Positions 1-7,050 of a stretch of 47,244 nucleotides of DNA are shown here, piece by piece (position 1 is the first letter of the stretch; every line of letters begins with the position of its first letter). The position numbers and the translations under genes were made by a program. Under the pieces are notes generated by a model that was not told the origin of the DNA, searched no databases, and worked only from the letters and a program-made list of their open reading frames with translations. Source of the DNA: Rhodospirillales bacterium (lineage in GTDB: Bacteria; Pseudomonadota; Alphaproteobacteria; Acetobacterales; Acetobacteraceae); assembly GCA_017304945.1 (NCBI GenBank), contig JAFKLG010000090.1:1-47244 (forward strand). The letters run 5' to 3'.

Positions 1-154
1 GTCCCCCCCCCCCTCGCGGGAGGGGGCCAGGGGGAGGGGGCCGTCGGGGTGTTGCCCGGAAGATGCGTTCACCCCGATCGCCCCCTCACCCCGCCCCTCT
101 CCCGCGAGGGGAGAGGGACGTTGGCTGTGATGTCCACCCGCCTCTCGGTGGGCA
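1..154. repeat. REP-like inverted pair and hairpin after the solute-binding gene
   Basis: This non-coding stretch holds two G/C-rich elements facing each other, one at about 3-40 and its inverted relative at about 81-117. The right copy is itself a hairpin: CCCTCTCCC at 95-103 pairs with GGGAGAGGG at 109-117 across a 5-base loop. It lies about 40 bases downstream of the stop codon of the minus-strand binding-protein gene, so it may end that transcript, although no T-run is present. The window also opens with an 11-base C run. The element resembles intergenic repeats that are abundant in alphaproteobacterial genomes. Confidence 0.6.
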
Positions 155-1444
155 TCAGGCGGCGATGAACTCGTTCCATTTCTGGACCATGTAGCGGTCC
201 TCGGTCATCACCGAGTTCCAGCACGCGACATGCCCCATCCGCTCCTGGAAGCTGCCGCCGTCGCGCACCGCGCCGGCCTTCTCCATCACCTTGCCCTCGG
301 GGCTGAGGATGTCGCCCTGCGCCGGCTTGCCCTCGATCCAGTAGCCCCACTCGTCCGCGCTCATGAACTTCTTCGCGGTGTCCAGCACCGCGCTGTAGTA
401 GCCCTGCCGGTTCAGATACGCGCCGGCCCAGCCCGACAGGTAGCAGTTGATGTACTCGTAGGCGGCATCGAGCTCGAGACCGCTCAGATGCTTGGCGAGC
501 CCGAGGCCGCCAGCCCAGGCGCGATACCCTTCGGCGAGCGGCTGGTAGGTGCAGGCGATGCCCTTCGAGCGCACCGCGGCGACGGCGGGCGACCACATGG
601 ACTGGATCACCACCTCGCCCGAGGCCATCAGGTTCACGCTCTCGTCGAAGCTCTTCCAGAAGGCGCGGAACTGGCCGGCCTTCTTCGTCTCGATCAGGAA
701 GGCGATCGTCTTGTCGATCTCCGGCCGGGTCATGTTCCCCTTGTCGCCGTATTTGATCGTGCCCAGCGACTCCATGACCATCGCGGCATCCATGATGCCG
801 ATCGAGGGGATGTTCAGGATCGAGGCCTTCCCCTTGAACGCCGGGTCCACCAGGTCCTTCCAGTTGCCGATCTTGCGGCCGACCAGGTCGGGCCGGATGC
901 CCAGCGTGTCGGCGTTGTAGATGGTCGGGATCAGCGTCATCCAGCCGGTTTCGCCCTTGGCGAAGGTCTTCGCGGACGGGCCGTCGACATACCCCACCGA
1001 ATAGGGCGTGGTGCCCTGCGCCACGGGGCTGTCGGGCGTCAGCCGGCCCTTGGTGAAGATCGGCACGATCTGGCCGGCATACTTGATCTTCTTCACGTCC
1101 ATCGGCTGCAGCACGCCGGTGGGAAACACCTTCTTCACCGAGAAATACTCGATATCGGCGATGTCGTAGCTCTTCGGCTGGGTCACCGCCTTCTGGGTCA
1201 CCGCATCGGTGTCGAGCGCGGTCATCTGCAGCGTGAAGCCGAGGTCCTGCTTCACCTTGTCGGCCAGTGCGTTCAGGTTCGACACGCCGGTGCCGAACTG
1301 GCGCAGCGTCACGTTCTTGATCTGTTGCGCCCAGATGGTCGGGAAGCCGGTGACCGCCCCCGACCCGATCGCTGCCCCGCCGACGGCGGCGGTGGCCTGC
1401 AGCAGCCGCCGGCGGCCCAGGCGCCGGTATGAGTCGGTGGCCAT
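155..1444 (-). CDS. ABC transporter extracellular solute-binding protein (PotD-like)
   Basis: A 429-residue periplasmic binding protein of the family 1/PotD type that would hand a substrate, possibly a polyamine or similar small cation, to an ABC importer. The N-terminus has a twin-arginine signal (RRLGRRRLLQA, followed by a small-residue hydrophobic stretch ending near FPTIWAQ). The mature part has the usual two-lobe length. No permease or ATPase gene is in the window. Because the gene reads leftward, they could lie beyond position 1, but the hairpin directly behind it may close the transcript. The start is the first ATG before the Tat motif. An inverted repeat lies just upstream. The substrate is not deducible from sequence alone. 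Confidence 0.88.
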   Translation of the reverse strand: MATDSYRRLGRRRLLQATAAVGGAAIGSGAVTGFPTIWAQQIKNVTLRQFGTGVSNLNALADKVKQDLGFTLQMTALDTDAVTQKAVTQPKSYDIADIEYFSVKKVFPTGVLQPMDVKKIKYAGQIVPIFTKGRLTPDSPVAQGTTPYSVGYVDGPSAKTFAKGETGWMTLIPTIYNADTLGIRPDLVGRKIGNWKDLVDPAFKGKASILNIPSIGIMDAAMVMESLGTIKYGDKGNMTRPEIDKTIAFLIETKKAGQFRAFWKSFDESVNLMASGEVVIQSMWSPAVAAVRSKGIACTYQPLAEGYRAWAGGLGLAKHLSGLELDAAYEYINCYLSGWAGAYLNRQGYYSAVLDTAKKFMSADEWGYWIEGKPAQGDILSPEGKVMEKAGAVRDGGSFQERMGHVACWNSVMTEDRYMVQKWNEFIAA

Positions 1445-1759
1445 GCGTTCGTCTCCCCAGCGTTCGTCGGGACAGTGGTTAGCATGTCCCGTGCCACGTC
1501 TCAGCCCTCAGTTCCGGCGTGCCCGCCCCAACCGCTGGCCCGCCGCGCGCCGCCCCATGAGCCAGCCGGTGCCCGCCGCGCCCATGCGCCACTCGTCGGG
1601 CCGCTCCGTGAGATCGCCGCTCCCGGCGGCACCGGCTGCCCAATCCACGGTCAGCGACCCAGCCCCGCACGGACCTCGATCCCCGGCGGGCAATCGCCCG
1701 TGAACGGTCAGGAACTCTGCCCGCCGTCGCGCATTCACGTCGCGAAAGGAGCACAAGCC
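1445..1759. other. Divergent intergenic region without a supported gene
   Basis: These 315 bases separate the minus-strand binding-protein gene from the plus-strand antiporter operon and must hold both promoters. Open frames that run through it have no family signature and look like GC-rich read-through. The only clear structures are a 7-base inverted repeat at 1468-1491 and a good ribosome-binding site (GAAAGGA, 1743-1749) in front of mnhE. Confidence 0.6.
1468..1491. promoter_or_regulatory. Operator-like inverted repeat CGGGACA-N10-TGTCCCG
   Basis: Two perfect 7-base arms separated by 10 bases lie 24 bases upstream of the binding-protein start codon. Arm-to-arm spacing is about 1.5 helical turns, consistent with a dimeric repressor or activator site for that gene. 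The bound regulator is unknown and no regulator gene is adjacent. Confidence 0.4.
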
Positions 1760-2191
1760 ATGCGCAGTCTCTTCGGCTGGATCGGCTGTGTCGGGCTGTA
1801 CCTGCTGCTCGCCGGAGACGTCTCCGGCAGCGAATGCGCGATCGCCGCTCTGCTCGCGACCCTGGTGGTGGCGTTCGCCCACGTGCTCACCCATGCCGCA
1901 GACCGGACGCTCGGCCCGCTACGGCCGCACGACCTGCTCGCCCCGCTGGCCACCGCGCTCGCACAGCTCCCCGCGGACCTCGGCGCCGTCGCGTCCGTCC
2001 TGGCCCGTGCGCTGCGCCGCCGCCCGGCCGGCGCGGTCGGATCCGTGCGAACGGTGCCGTTCCGCGCGCCGCATACCGGCAGCGCCATCGGGCTCGAGAC
2101 GCTCGCCCGCTCACTCGCCCCGCGCGACATCGCCCTCCAGCCGCAGGACGACGTGCTGCACCTCCACACCCTCGGCGGCCGCGGCGCATGA
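1760..2191 (+). CDS. mnhE: Na+/H+ antiporter (Mrp/Mnh) subunit E
   Basis: A 143-residue membrane subunit of an Mrp-type multisubunit cation/proton antiporter. The hydrophobic N-terminal half (LYLLLAGDVSGSECAIAALL) carries two or three membrane spans. The C-terminal half is soluble and ends with LQPQDDVLHLHTL, close to the conserved MrpE tail pattern. The start was chosen at the ATG with GAAAGGA ten bases upstream; an open frame extends further upstream but has no protein-like character. It is the first gene of a seven-gene operon and its stop overlaps the next start (ATGA). E is an accessory subunit that supports antiporter assembly rather than forming the ion path. Confidence 0.85.
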   Translation: MRSLFGWIGCVGLYLLLAGDVSGSECAIAALLATLVVAFAHVLTHAADRTLGPLRPHDLLAPLATALAQLPADLGAVASVLARALRRRPAGAVGSVRTVPFRAPHTGSAIGLETLARSLAPRDIALQPQDDVLHLHTLGGRGA

Positions 2192-2460
2192 CCGGGTTCG
2201 GCGGCACCGCGACCCCCTGGCTGCTCGCCGTGGTGGCGCTCGTGCCCCTGCTCGCCGTCCCGGCCTGGCACGCCTGCCGCGGCGACAGCGCCCAGCGGCT
2301 GGTGGCCCTGCAACTCGGCGGCGCGCTCACCGTGCCCATCCTGATGCTGATGAGCTTCGCGTTCGACCAGAGCAGCTTCGGCGACCTGCCGCTGGTGCTC
2401 GCCCTGCTCACCCTGCCCGGCACCCTCCTCCTGGCGCTGTTCCTGGAACGCTGGCTGTGA
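2188..2460 (+). CDS. mnhF: Na+/H+ antiporter (Mrp/Mnh) subunit F
   Basis: A 90-residue protein with three predicted membrane helices, the usual size and topology of MrpF/MbhB. The second helix contains the expected polar positions around QLGGALTVPILMLMSFAF. It overlaps mnhE by ATGA and mnhG by GTGA, so translation is probably coupled. Sequence similarity in this family is low and the assignment rests largely on size, topology and position between E and G. Confidence 0.8.
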   Translation: MTGFGGTATPWLLAVVALVPLLAVPAWHACRGDSAQRLVALQLGGALTVPILMLMSFAFDQSSFGDLPLVLALLTLPGTLLLALFLERWL

Positions 2461-2747
2461 CCACCGTCGTGATCGACGTCCTGCTCTGCCTTGCCGTGCT
2501 GGGCGCCTGGTTCGGCACACTCGGCTTCGCGCGGCTGCGCGACCCGCTGGACCGGCTGCACTGCGTGGCGTTCGTGGCGATCGTCACCACCGTGCCGGTC
2601 ACCGCGGCCACCTGGCTGGCCGACGGTGCCTCCGCCCGCGCACTCAAGCTCACGCTGGTCGCGCTGAGCCTGCTCGCGATCGGCGCCGCGACCGCCCATG
2701 CCGCCGGTCGCACCATCCTGCTGCGGCCGGAGCGCGACGATCCATGA
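2457..2747 (+). CDS. mnhG: Na+/H+ antiporter (Mrp/Mnh) subunit G
   Basis: A 96-residue, three-helix subunit. The motif GFARLRDPLDRLHCV matches the MrpG pattern (LRxPDxYxRLHA-like), which sits after the first helix. The start is a GTG overlapping the mnhF stop (GTGA at 2457-2460), and the stop overlaps the next start (ATGA at 2744-2747). It is an integral part of the E-F-G module that is shared between Mrp antiporters and archaeal Mbh/Mbx complexes. Confidence 0.85.
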   Translation: MTTVVIDVLLCLAVLGAWFGTLGFARLRDPLDRLHCVAFVAIVTTVPVTAATWLADGASARALKLTLVALSLLAIGAATAHAAGRTILLRPERDDP

Positions 2748-3004
2748 CGCTGCTGATCGCGATGCTCCTGCTGCTCACCGCGCTGGCCGGCACCGGGGTC
2801 GTGCTGTCGCGCACCCCACGCCGGCAGGTGATGGCGATGGGCATCAACGGCCTGATCCTCTCGCTGCTGTTCATGGCGCTGCAGGCGCCCGACGTCGCGC
2901 TGTCGGAACTCGCGGTCGGCACCGCGGCGCTGCCGCTGCTGTTCGTGGTCGTGCTCGCCAGCATGCGGATGGACCGCACGCCACGCCAGGACGAGGACGC
3001 ATGA
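2744..3004 (+). CDS. DUF4040 subunit (MbhD / MrpA C-terminal module)
   Basis: An 86-residue membrane protein matching the DUF4040 module, which is the C-terminal part of MrpA in bacteria but a separate gene (mbhD) in archaeal Mbh-type complexes. The signature is LQAPDVALSELAVG, whose acidic residues lie in a membrane helix and are conserved in this family. It has three predicted helices. Its presence as a stand-alone gene, with no large MrpA antiporter half in the operon, gives the cluster an Mbh-like rather than a classical Mrp A-G architecture. Confidence 0.82.
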   Translation: MTLLIAMLLLLTALAGTGVVLSRTPRRQVMAMGINGLILSLLFMALQAPDVALSELAVGTAALPLLFVVVLASMRMDRTPRQDEDA

Positions 3005-3027
3005 CGCGCCGGGACGACGACACATGA
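3001..3027 (+). other. Eight-codon micro-ORF bridging two antiporter genes
   Basis: The ATG at 3001 overlaps the stop of the DUF4040 gene (ATGA) and encodes MTRRDDDT. Its own TGA (3025-3027) overlaps the ATG of the next subunit at 3024. Both junctions carry the same CATGACGCG context. It could relay ribosomes across the only gap in the first part of this otherwise overlapping operon. It may also be a chance result of a small duplication. Confidence 0.35.
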
Positions 3028-3797
3028 CGCGTACCGCGCGCCTGCTCCTGTTCGCACTGAGCTGCCTGGTGCTGGCGCCGGCGACGCTCGCGCTCGCCTG
3101 GCACATGCCGGCCTTCGGCGCCCATCCGCTGCCCTATGGGGAGGCGATCAACGCGGTTGCCACCGCGGAACGCCACGTCACCAACATGGTCTCCGCGGTG
3201 AACTTCGATTACCGCGGCATCGACACGCTGGGCGAGGAATCGATGCTGCTCTGCGCCGTCACCGGCGTCAGCGTGCTGCTGCGCGGCGCCCGTGGCGAAT
3301 CGACGCGTGCGCGGCCCGGTCGCGTGCACGGGCAGCCCCTGCGCCCCCGCTCCACCGCCATGACGCTGATCGGCCGCGTCGCCGCGCCGGTGGTCCTGTT
3401 GTTCGGCGTCTATGTCGCGCTGCACGCAATGAGCACGCCCGGCGGCGGGTTCCAGGGCGGCGTGATCATCGCCTCCGGCCTGCTGCTGGCGTTCCTCGGT
3501 GACGGCTACCGAACTTGGCGCCGCATCGTCCCTTCGCACCTCATGGACGCAATCGAGGGCGGCGGTGCCCTGCTCTTCGCACTCTCCGGCCTGCTCGGCC
3601 TGCTCACCGGGGCCGCCTTCCTCGCCAACGTCCTGCCATTCGGCGAGCCCGGCAGCGTGACCTCGGGCGGGCTGATGATCCCGATCAACCTGGGCGTCGC
3701 CGGCGCGGTGGCCGGCGGCTTCGCGGTGCTGTTCGGAGAGTTCCTGGAGGAGACCCGCGTCGAACTGTCGGACCGCCCGGCCGGAGGCGATACGTGA
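3024..3797 (+). CDS. mnhB: MrpB/MbhF subunit with fused MbhE-like N-terminal domain
   Basis: A 257-residue membrane protein combining two modules. Residues 1 to about 95 resemble MbhE, the extreme C-terminal part of MrpA; the key motif is VNFDYRGIDTLGEE. Residues from about 112 onward are MrpB (helix pattern with HAMSTPGGGFQGGVI and SGGLMIPINLGVAGAVAGG). Classical MrpB is about 140 residues, so the extra length is explained by the fusion. It forms part of the membrane arm beside subunit C and overlaps that gene by GTGA. The role of this module in ion transfer is inferred from Mrp and Mbh family knowledge. Confidence 0.85.
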   Translation: MTRTARLLLFALSCLVLAPATLALAWHMPAFGAHPLPYGEAINAVATAERHVTNMVSAVNFDYRGIDTLGEESMLLCAVTGVSVLLRGARGESTRARPGRVHGQPLRPRSTAMTLIGRVAAPVVLLFGVYVALHAMSTPGGGFQGGVIIASGLLLAFLGDGYRTWRRIVPSHLMDAIEGGGALLFALSGLLGLLTGAAFLANVLPFGEPGSVTSGGLMIPINLGVAGAVAGGFAVLFGEFLEETRVELSDRPAGGDT

Positions 3798-4141
3798 TCG
3801 CCCTGCTGCCCTGGCTCGTCGCCGTCTGGCTGTTCGGCATCGGGCTCTACGGGATCGTCACCAGCCGCAATTTCGTGCACCTGATCGGCTGTCTCTCCGT
3901 GGTGCAGGCGTCGACCTACGTGCTGCTGCTGGCGGTCGGCTATCGAGGGGGCGCCGGTGCGCCGATCTTCTACACCCACCCGCCCGGCACGCCGGCGGTC
4001 GACCCTGTGGTGCAGGCACTGGTGCTGACCGACATCGTTATCGGCGCGGCCGTCACCGCCCTCCTGCTCGCGCTGGCGCTGCAACTCCACAAGCGGCGCG
4101 GCACGCTCGACCCCGACGAGCTCCGACCGCTGCACCGATGA
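3794..4141 (+). CDS. mnhC: Na+/H+ antiporter (Mrp/Mnh) subunit C (NuoK-like)
   Basis: A 115-residue, three-helix homologue of complex I NuoK. The motifs GLYGIVTSRNFVHLIGC and VDPVVQALVLTDIVIGAAVTA match MrpC, including the conserved TDIVI segment of the third helix. The start is a GTG that overlaps the mnhB stop. The end overlaps the ATG of the large D-type subunit. MrpC lies next to the D subunit in the membrane and contributes to the proton/cation path. Confidence 0.9.
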   Translation: MIALLPWLVAVWLFGIGLYGIVTSRNFVHLIGCLSVVQASTYVLLLAVGYRGGAGAPIFYTHPPGTPAVDPVVQALVLTDIVIGAAVTALLLALALQLHKRRGTLDPDELRPLHR

Positions 4142-5916
4142 TGCACCTGCTGCCGCCGCTTCCGGTGGCTGGTCCGCTCGCCGTCGCCGCCCTGCTGCTC
4201 GCCACCAGCCGTCTGCTGCCGGCGCGGGTCCCCGACACGGTCGCGCTCCTCACGGTGCTGCTCGCGACCGCCGCCTGCGTGGCAATGGCGGTCGGAACCG
4301 CGGCGACCCCGCTGACCTACTGGTTCGGCGGCTGGACGCCGCGCGACGGGCTGGTGCTGGGGGTGGGCTTCGTGGTCGACCAGCCGGGCGCCGCGCTCGC
4401 CGCGTTCATCGGCCTGCTGTTCGCCGCGACCCTCGTGTTCGCCTGGGGCTACTACGACGAGGTGCATGCGCATTTCCACGTGCTGATGCTGCTGTTCCTG
4501 GCCGGCATGATCGGGTTCTGCCTCACCCACGACCTGTTCAACCTCTTCGTCTGGTTCGAGCTGATCAGCGTCGCCGCGTTCGCCCTGACGGGATACCAGT
4601 TGCGTCAGTCGGCACTGGAAGCGGCGCTGAACTTCACCGTCGTCAACACGCTGGGCAGCTACCTGATGCTGGCCGGCATCGGGCTGCTGTATGCGCGGAT
4701 CGGCGCGCTCGACTTCACGGGGCTGGGGCGCGGCGTGGCGGCACATCCCGGCGACGTCGTGGTGGCAGCGGCGTTCACGTTGCTGGCATCGGGACTGCTG
4801 ATCAAGGGCGCCCAGGTGCCGTTCCATTTCTGGCTGGCCGATGCGCATGCGGTGGCACCGAGCCCGGTGTCGGTGGTGTTTTCCGGGGCGATGGTGGCGC
4901 TGGGGGTGTTCGGCGTCGGCCGGCTGACATGGACGGTGTTCGCCGACTCGCTCCCGGTGCATGCCGTCGTGCACGCCCTGCTGCTCGGGCTGGGCTGCGC
5001 GAGCGCGGTGGTGGGCGGGTTGATGGCGCTGGCACAGCGGCATTTGAAGCGGCTGCTCGCTTTTTCGACGATTTCCCATACCGGCATCCTGCTCGCCGGG
5101 CTCGCACTGCTCCGGCAGGATGCGACCGCCGGCATGCTGGCCTACCTGGTCGGCCACGGGCTGGTGAAAGCCGCGCTGTTCATGCTCGCCGGGATCCTGC
5201 TCGCGCTGTGCGGGGCCATCGACGAGATCACGCTGCGTGGCCAGGGGCGCGCGCTCTGGCCGGTGGGCATCGCCTTCGGCGCCGGCGGTCTGCTGCTGGC
5301 CGGGCTGCCGTTCGGGATACTGCAGCACGGGTTGGGGCTGATCGACGCCGCCGCCCACGCCGAGGGCCGGGGCTGGGTCGGGCCCGTGCTGACGGTCGGT
5401 ACGGCCCTGACCGGCGCCGCCGTGTTGCGCGCGGGCGGCCGCATTTTCCTCAATCTCGGGCCGGATCCCGGCTTCGAATCCCGCGCGCCCACCGAGGCGG
5501 ATCGGGAAAAGGCGGATCGCCCGCTCTGGCTCATGCTGGCGCCCCCCGCGGTGATGCTGCTGGCCGCGGTCGTCTCCGGGGGGCCGGCGGCGGGTTTTGC
5601 GATGCGGGCGGCCGGACAGGCCATGCAGCCCGATTCCGCCCATATCCTCGGCGGTCCCTCGCTGCCGCCGACGCCGTTCCCAGCCGAACCACCCGGAACC
5701 GGTTTGGCCTGGATCTCCGTCGCCGTGGCGATCGCGCTCGCGGGACTCCTGCTGATGCGCCACCGCTTGCCGCGCCGCGCACTGGCCCTGAACGACCGTG
5801 TGTCCGACGCGGTGGTCGGGTCGATGGCGCGCCTGCACACCGGGCGCATCGGAGATTACGTGACCTGGATGGTCTTCGGCCTGGCGCTGTTCGTGGTGAG
5901 CTTCGTCCTCACCTGA
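4138..5916 (+). CDS. mnhD: Na+/H+ antiporter (Mrp/Mnh) subunit D, proton-conducting transporter
   Basis: A 592-residue polytopic protein of the NuoL/M/N-MrpA/D family with about 14 helices. Expected charged residues for ion transfer are visible: the glutamate in FVWFELISVAAFALTGY, the lysine in LLIKGAQVPFHFWLADAHAVAPSPVS, and the lysine in GHGLVKAALFMLAG. It is longer than a usual MrpD (about 500 residues) because of an extended C-terminal tail with extra helices. It is the only full antiporter-type subunit in the operon, since no second MrpA-like subunit is present. A GC hairpin followed by C9T4 lies downstream. Confidence 0.88.
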   Translation: MMHLLPPLPVAGPLAVAALLLATSRLLPARVPDTVALLTVLLATAACVAMAVGTAATPLTYWFGGWTPRDGLVLGVGFVVDQPGAALAAFIGLLFAATLVFAWGYYDEVHAHFHVLMLLFLAGMIGFCLTHDLFNLFVWFELISVAAFALTGYQLRQSALEAALNFTVVNTLGSYLMLAGIGLLYARIGALDFTGLGRGVAAHPGDVVVAAAFTLLASGLLIKGAQVPFHFWLADAHAVAPSPVSVVFSGAMVALGVFGVGRLTWTVFADSLPVHAVVHALLLGLGCASAVVGGLMALAQRHLKRLLAFSTISHTGILLAGLALLRQDATAGMLAYLVGHGLVKAALFMLAGILLALCGAIDEITLRGQGRALWPVGIAFGAGGLLLAGLPFGILQHGLGLIDAAAHAEGRGWVGPVLTVGTALTGAAVLRAGGRIFLNLGPDPGFESRAPTEADREKADRPLWLMLAPPAVMLLAAVVSGGPAAGFAMRAAGQAMQPDSAHILGGPSLPPTPFPAEPPGTGLAWISVAVAIALAGLLLMRHRLPRRALALNDRVSDAVVGSMARLHTGRIGDYVTWMVFGLALFVVSFVLT

Positions 5917-5963
5917 TCTGCTCACGAAACAGGCATACAACCATAGGTTCCGCTCACGGCGTA

Positions 5964-5990
5964 GGCGCTCGCGCGCGCCCCCCCCCTTTT
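5964..5990 (+). terminator. Possible terminator after the antiporter operon
   Basis: GGCGC at 5964-5968 pairs with GCGCC at 5975-5979 over a 6-base loop, followed by a C-run and TTTT (5987-5990). The stem is only 5 bp and the U-tract is short, so this is a weak intrinsic terminator at best. It sits 48 bases after the mnhD stop. Confidence 0.35.
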
Positions 5991-6069
5991 GCGAGAGACA
6001 CGGATGTGTCATGTTGCGCCGCAACAGAATCGCGGCCCACGCGATCCTGGAAGCCAGAGGAGCGCCGCC

Positions 6070-6276
6070 ATGAGTGATTGCTTCGACAGGCTGTACCCCT
6101 CGGAACCGGCGCTGGTCTATCCGGCGCCAGACACCGACGATGCGTGGATCGTCGAGGCGCCGGCCGAGGCCGCCGTGCCCCGCGGTCCCGTGAGCTTCAC
6201 CGGTCCGAACGCGGTCAACCTCGCCCTGCGCTACGCCTACGAGGAATTCGGCAGCGCCCGCTTCTTCCCGTTCTGA
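6070..6276 (+). CDS. Small acidic hypothetical protein
   Basis: A 68-residue reading frame that I do not recognise. It starts at an ATG preceded by AGAGGAG eight bases upstream, a good ribosome-binding site. The product is acidic and proline-rich in the first half and ends in an aromatic, arginine-containing tail (YAYEEFGSARFFPF). There is no signal peptide, membrane helix or cysteine pair. It lies alone between the antiporter and Alternative Complex III operons. Codon choice is typical of its neighbours and the frame is free of rare codons, so I think it is a real gene, but no function can be proposed. Confidence 0.55.
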   Translation: MSDCFDRLYPSEPALVYPAPDTDDAWIVEAPAEAAVPRGPVSFTGPNAVNLALRYAYEEFGSARFFPF

Positions 6277-6396
6277 CCCCTGCCCCACCTTCTCACGTTG
6301 GCGCGCGGTCGCAACCGGCCCGCGTCCCGATCGTTGACCTGCAAACGAGCACCCACTCCGGGGCGTTGACGCTGGTGAGGGGCAGGCCTCGGTCGG

Positions 6397-7050
6397 ATGG
6401 CTGCGATCTTCCCGCCCGCGGCGAATCTCGCCGCCAAGCTGGTGCTGCTGAGTCTCGCGGGCCTGGTCCTCGCCGGCATCGGCTGGTGGTGGCTGTTCCC
6501 GCGCACTGACTACGCCCGCCATGTCGACTGGACGGTGGATCAGCCGGTGCCTTTCAGCCATCAGCATCACGTCGGCGGATTGGGCATCGATTGCCGGTTC
6601 TGTCACACGACCGTCGAGGTCGCCGGCAATGCCGGCCTGCCCCCGACCTATACCTGCATGACCTGCCATTCGCAGATCTGGACCAACGCGGCGCTGCTCG
6701 CCCCGGTGCGGCGCAGCCTGGCCGAGAACGTCCCGATCCGCTGGCGCCGCGTCACCGACCTGCCGGACTACGTGTATTTCAATCACGCGATCCACGTGGC
6801 CAAGGGCGTCGGATGCGAATCCTGTCACGGGCAGGTCGCCGACATGCCGCTGATGCGCAAGGCGCGCAGCATGACGATGGGGTTCTGCCTCGACTGCCAT
6901 CGTGACCCGGCACCGCGCTTGCGCCCGCCCGAGGCGATCTTCGACACCCAATGGCACCGCACGCCGGACACGCCCTCCCCCGCCGCGCTGATGGCGCATT
7001 ACCGGGTGGGCGGACGCAACCTGACGGACTGCTCGATATGCCATCGCTGA
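6397..7050 (+). CDS. actA: Alternative Complex III subunit ActA, pentahaem cytochrome c
   Basis: A 217-residue membrane-anchored multihaem cytochrome. One N-terminal helix (about residues 12-34) is followed by five CxxCH sites: CRFCH (66-70), CMTCH (87-91), CESCH (140-144), CLDCH (164-168) and CSICH (212-216). Five haems and one anchor are the hallmark of ActA, which accepts electrons from the ActB iron-sulfur centres and passes them to ActE or to the oxidase. It opens an operon of twelve overlapping genes; actB begins 13 bases before its end. Extra histidines (FSHQHH, YFNHAIH) are available as distal ligands. Confidence 0.93.
   Translation: MAAIFPPAANLAAKLVLLSLAGLVLAGIGWWWLFPRTDYARHVDWTVDQPVPFSHQHHVGGLGIDCRFCHTTVEVAGNAGLPPTYTCMTCHSQIWTNAALLAPVRRSLAENVPIRWRRVTDLPDYVYFNHAIHVAKGVGCESCHGQVADMPLMRKARSMTMGFCLDCHRDPAPRLRPPEAIFDTQWHRTPDTPSPAALMAHYRVGGRNLTDCSICHR

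Noticed and set aside
230..1432. A 400-codon plus-strand open frame opposite the PotD-like gene
   Set aside because: The minus-strand frame has a Tat signal and a binding-protein sequence; the plus-strand frame has only His/Arg/Gly-rich shadow composition.
1475..1759. N-terminal extension of mnhE or a separate small gene
   Set aside because: The translated region has no family similarity and the ribosome-binding site supports the ATG at 1760.
3970..7044. A 1024-codon open frame on the minus strand under mnhC, mnhD and actA
   Set aside because: It is antisense to three clearly homologous genes, has Arg/His/Gln-rich composition typical of GC-rich antisense frames, and shows no domain signature.
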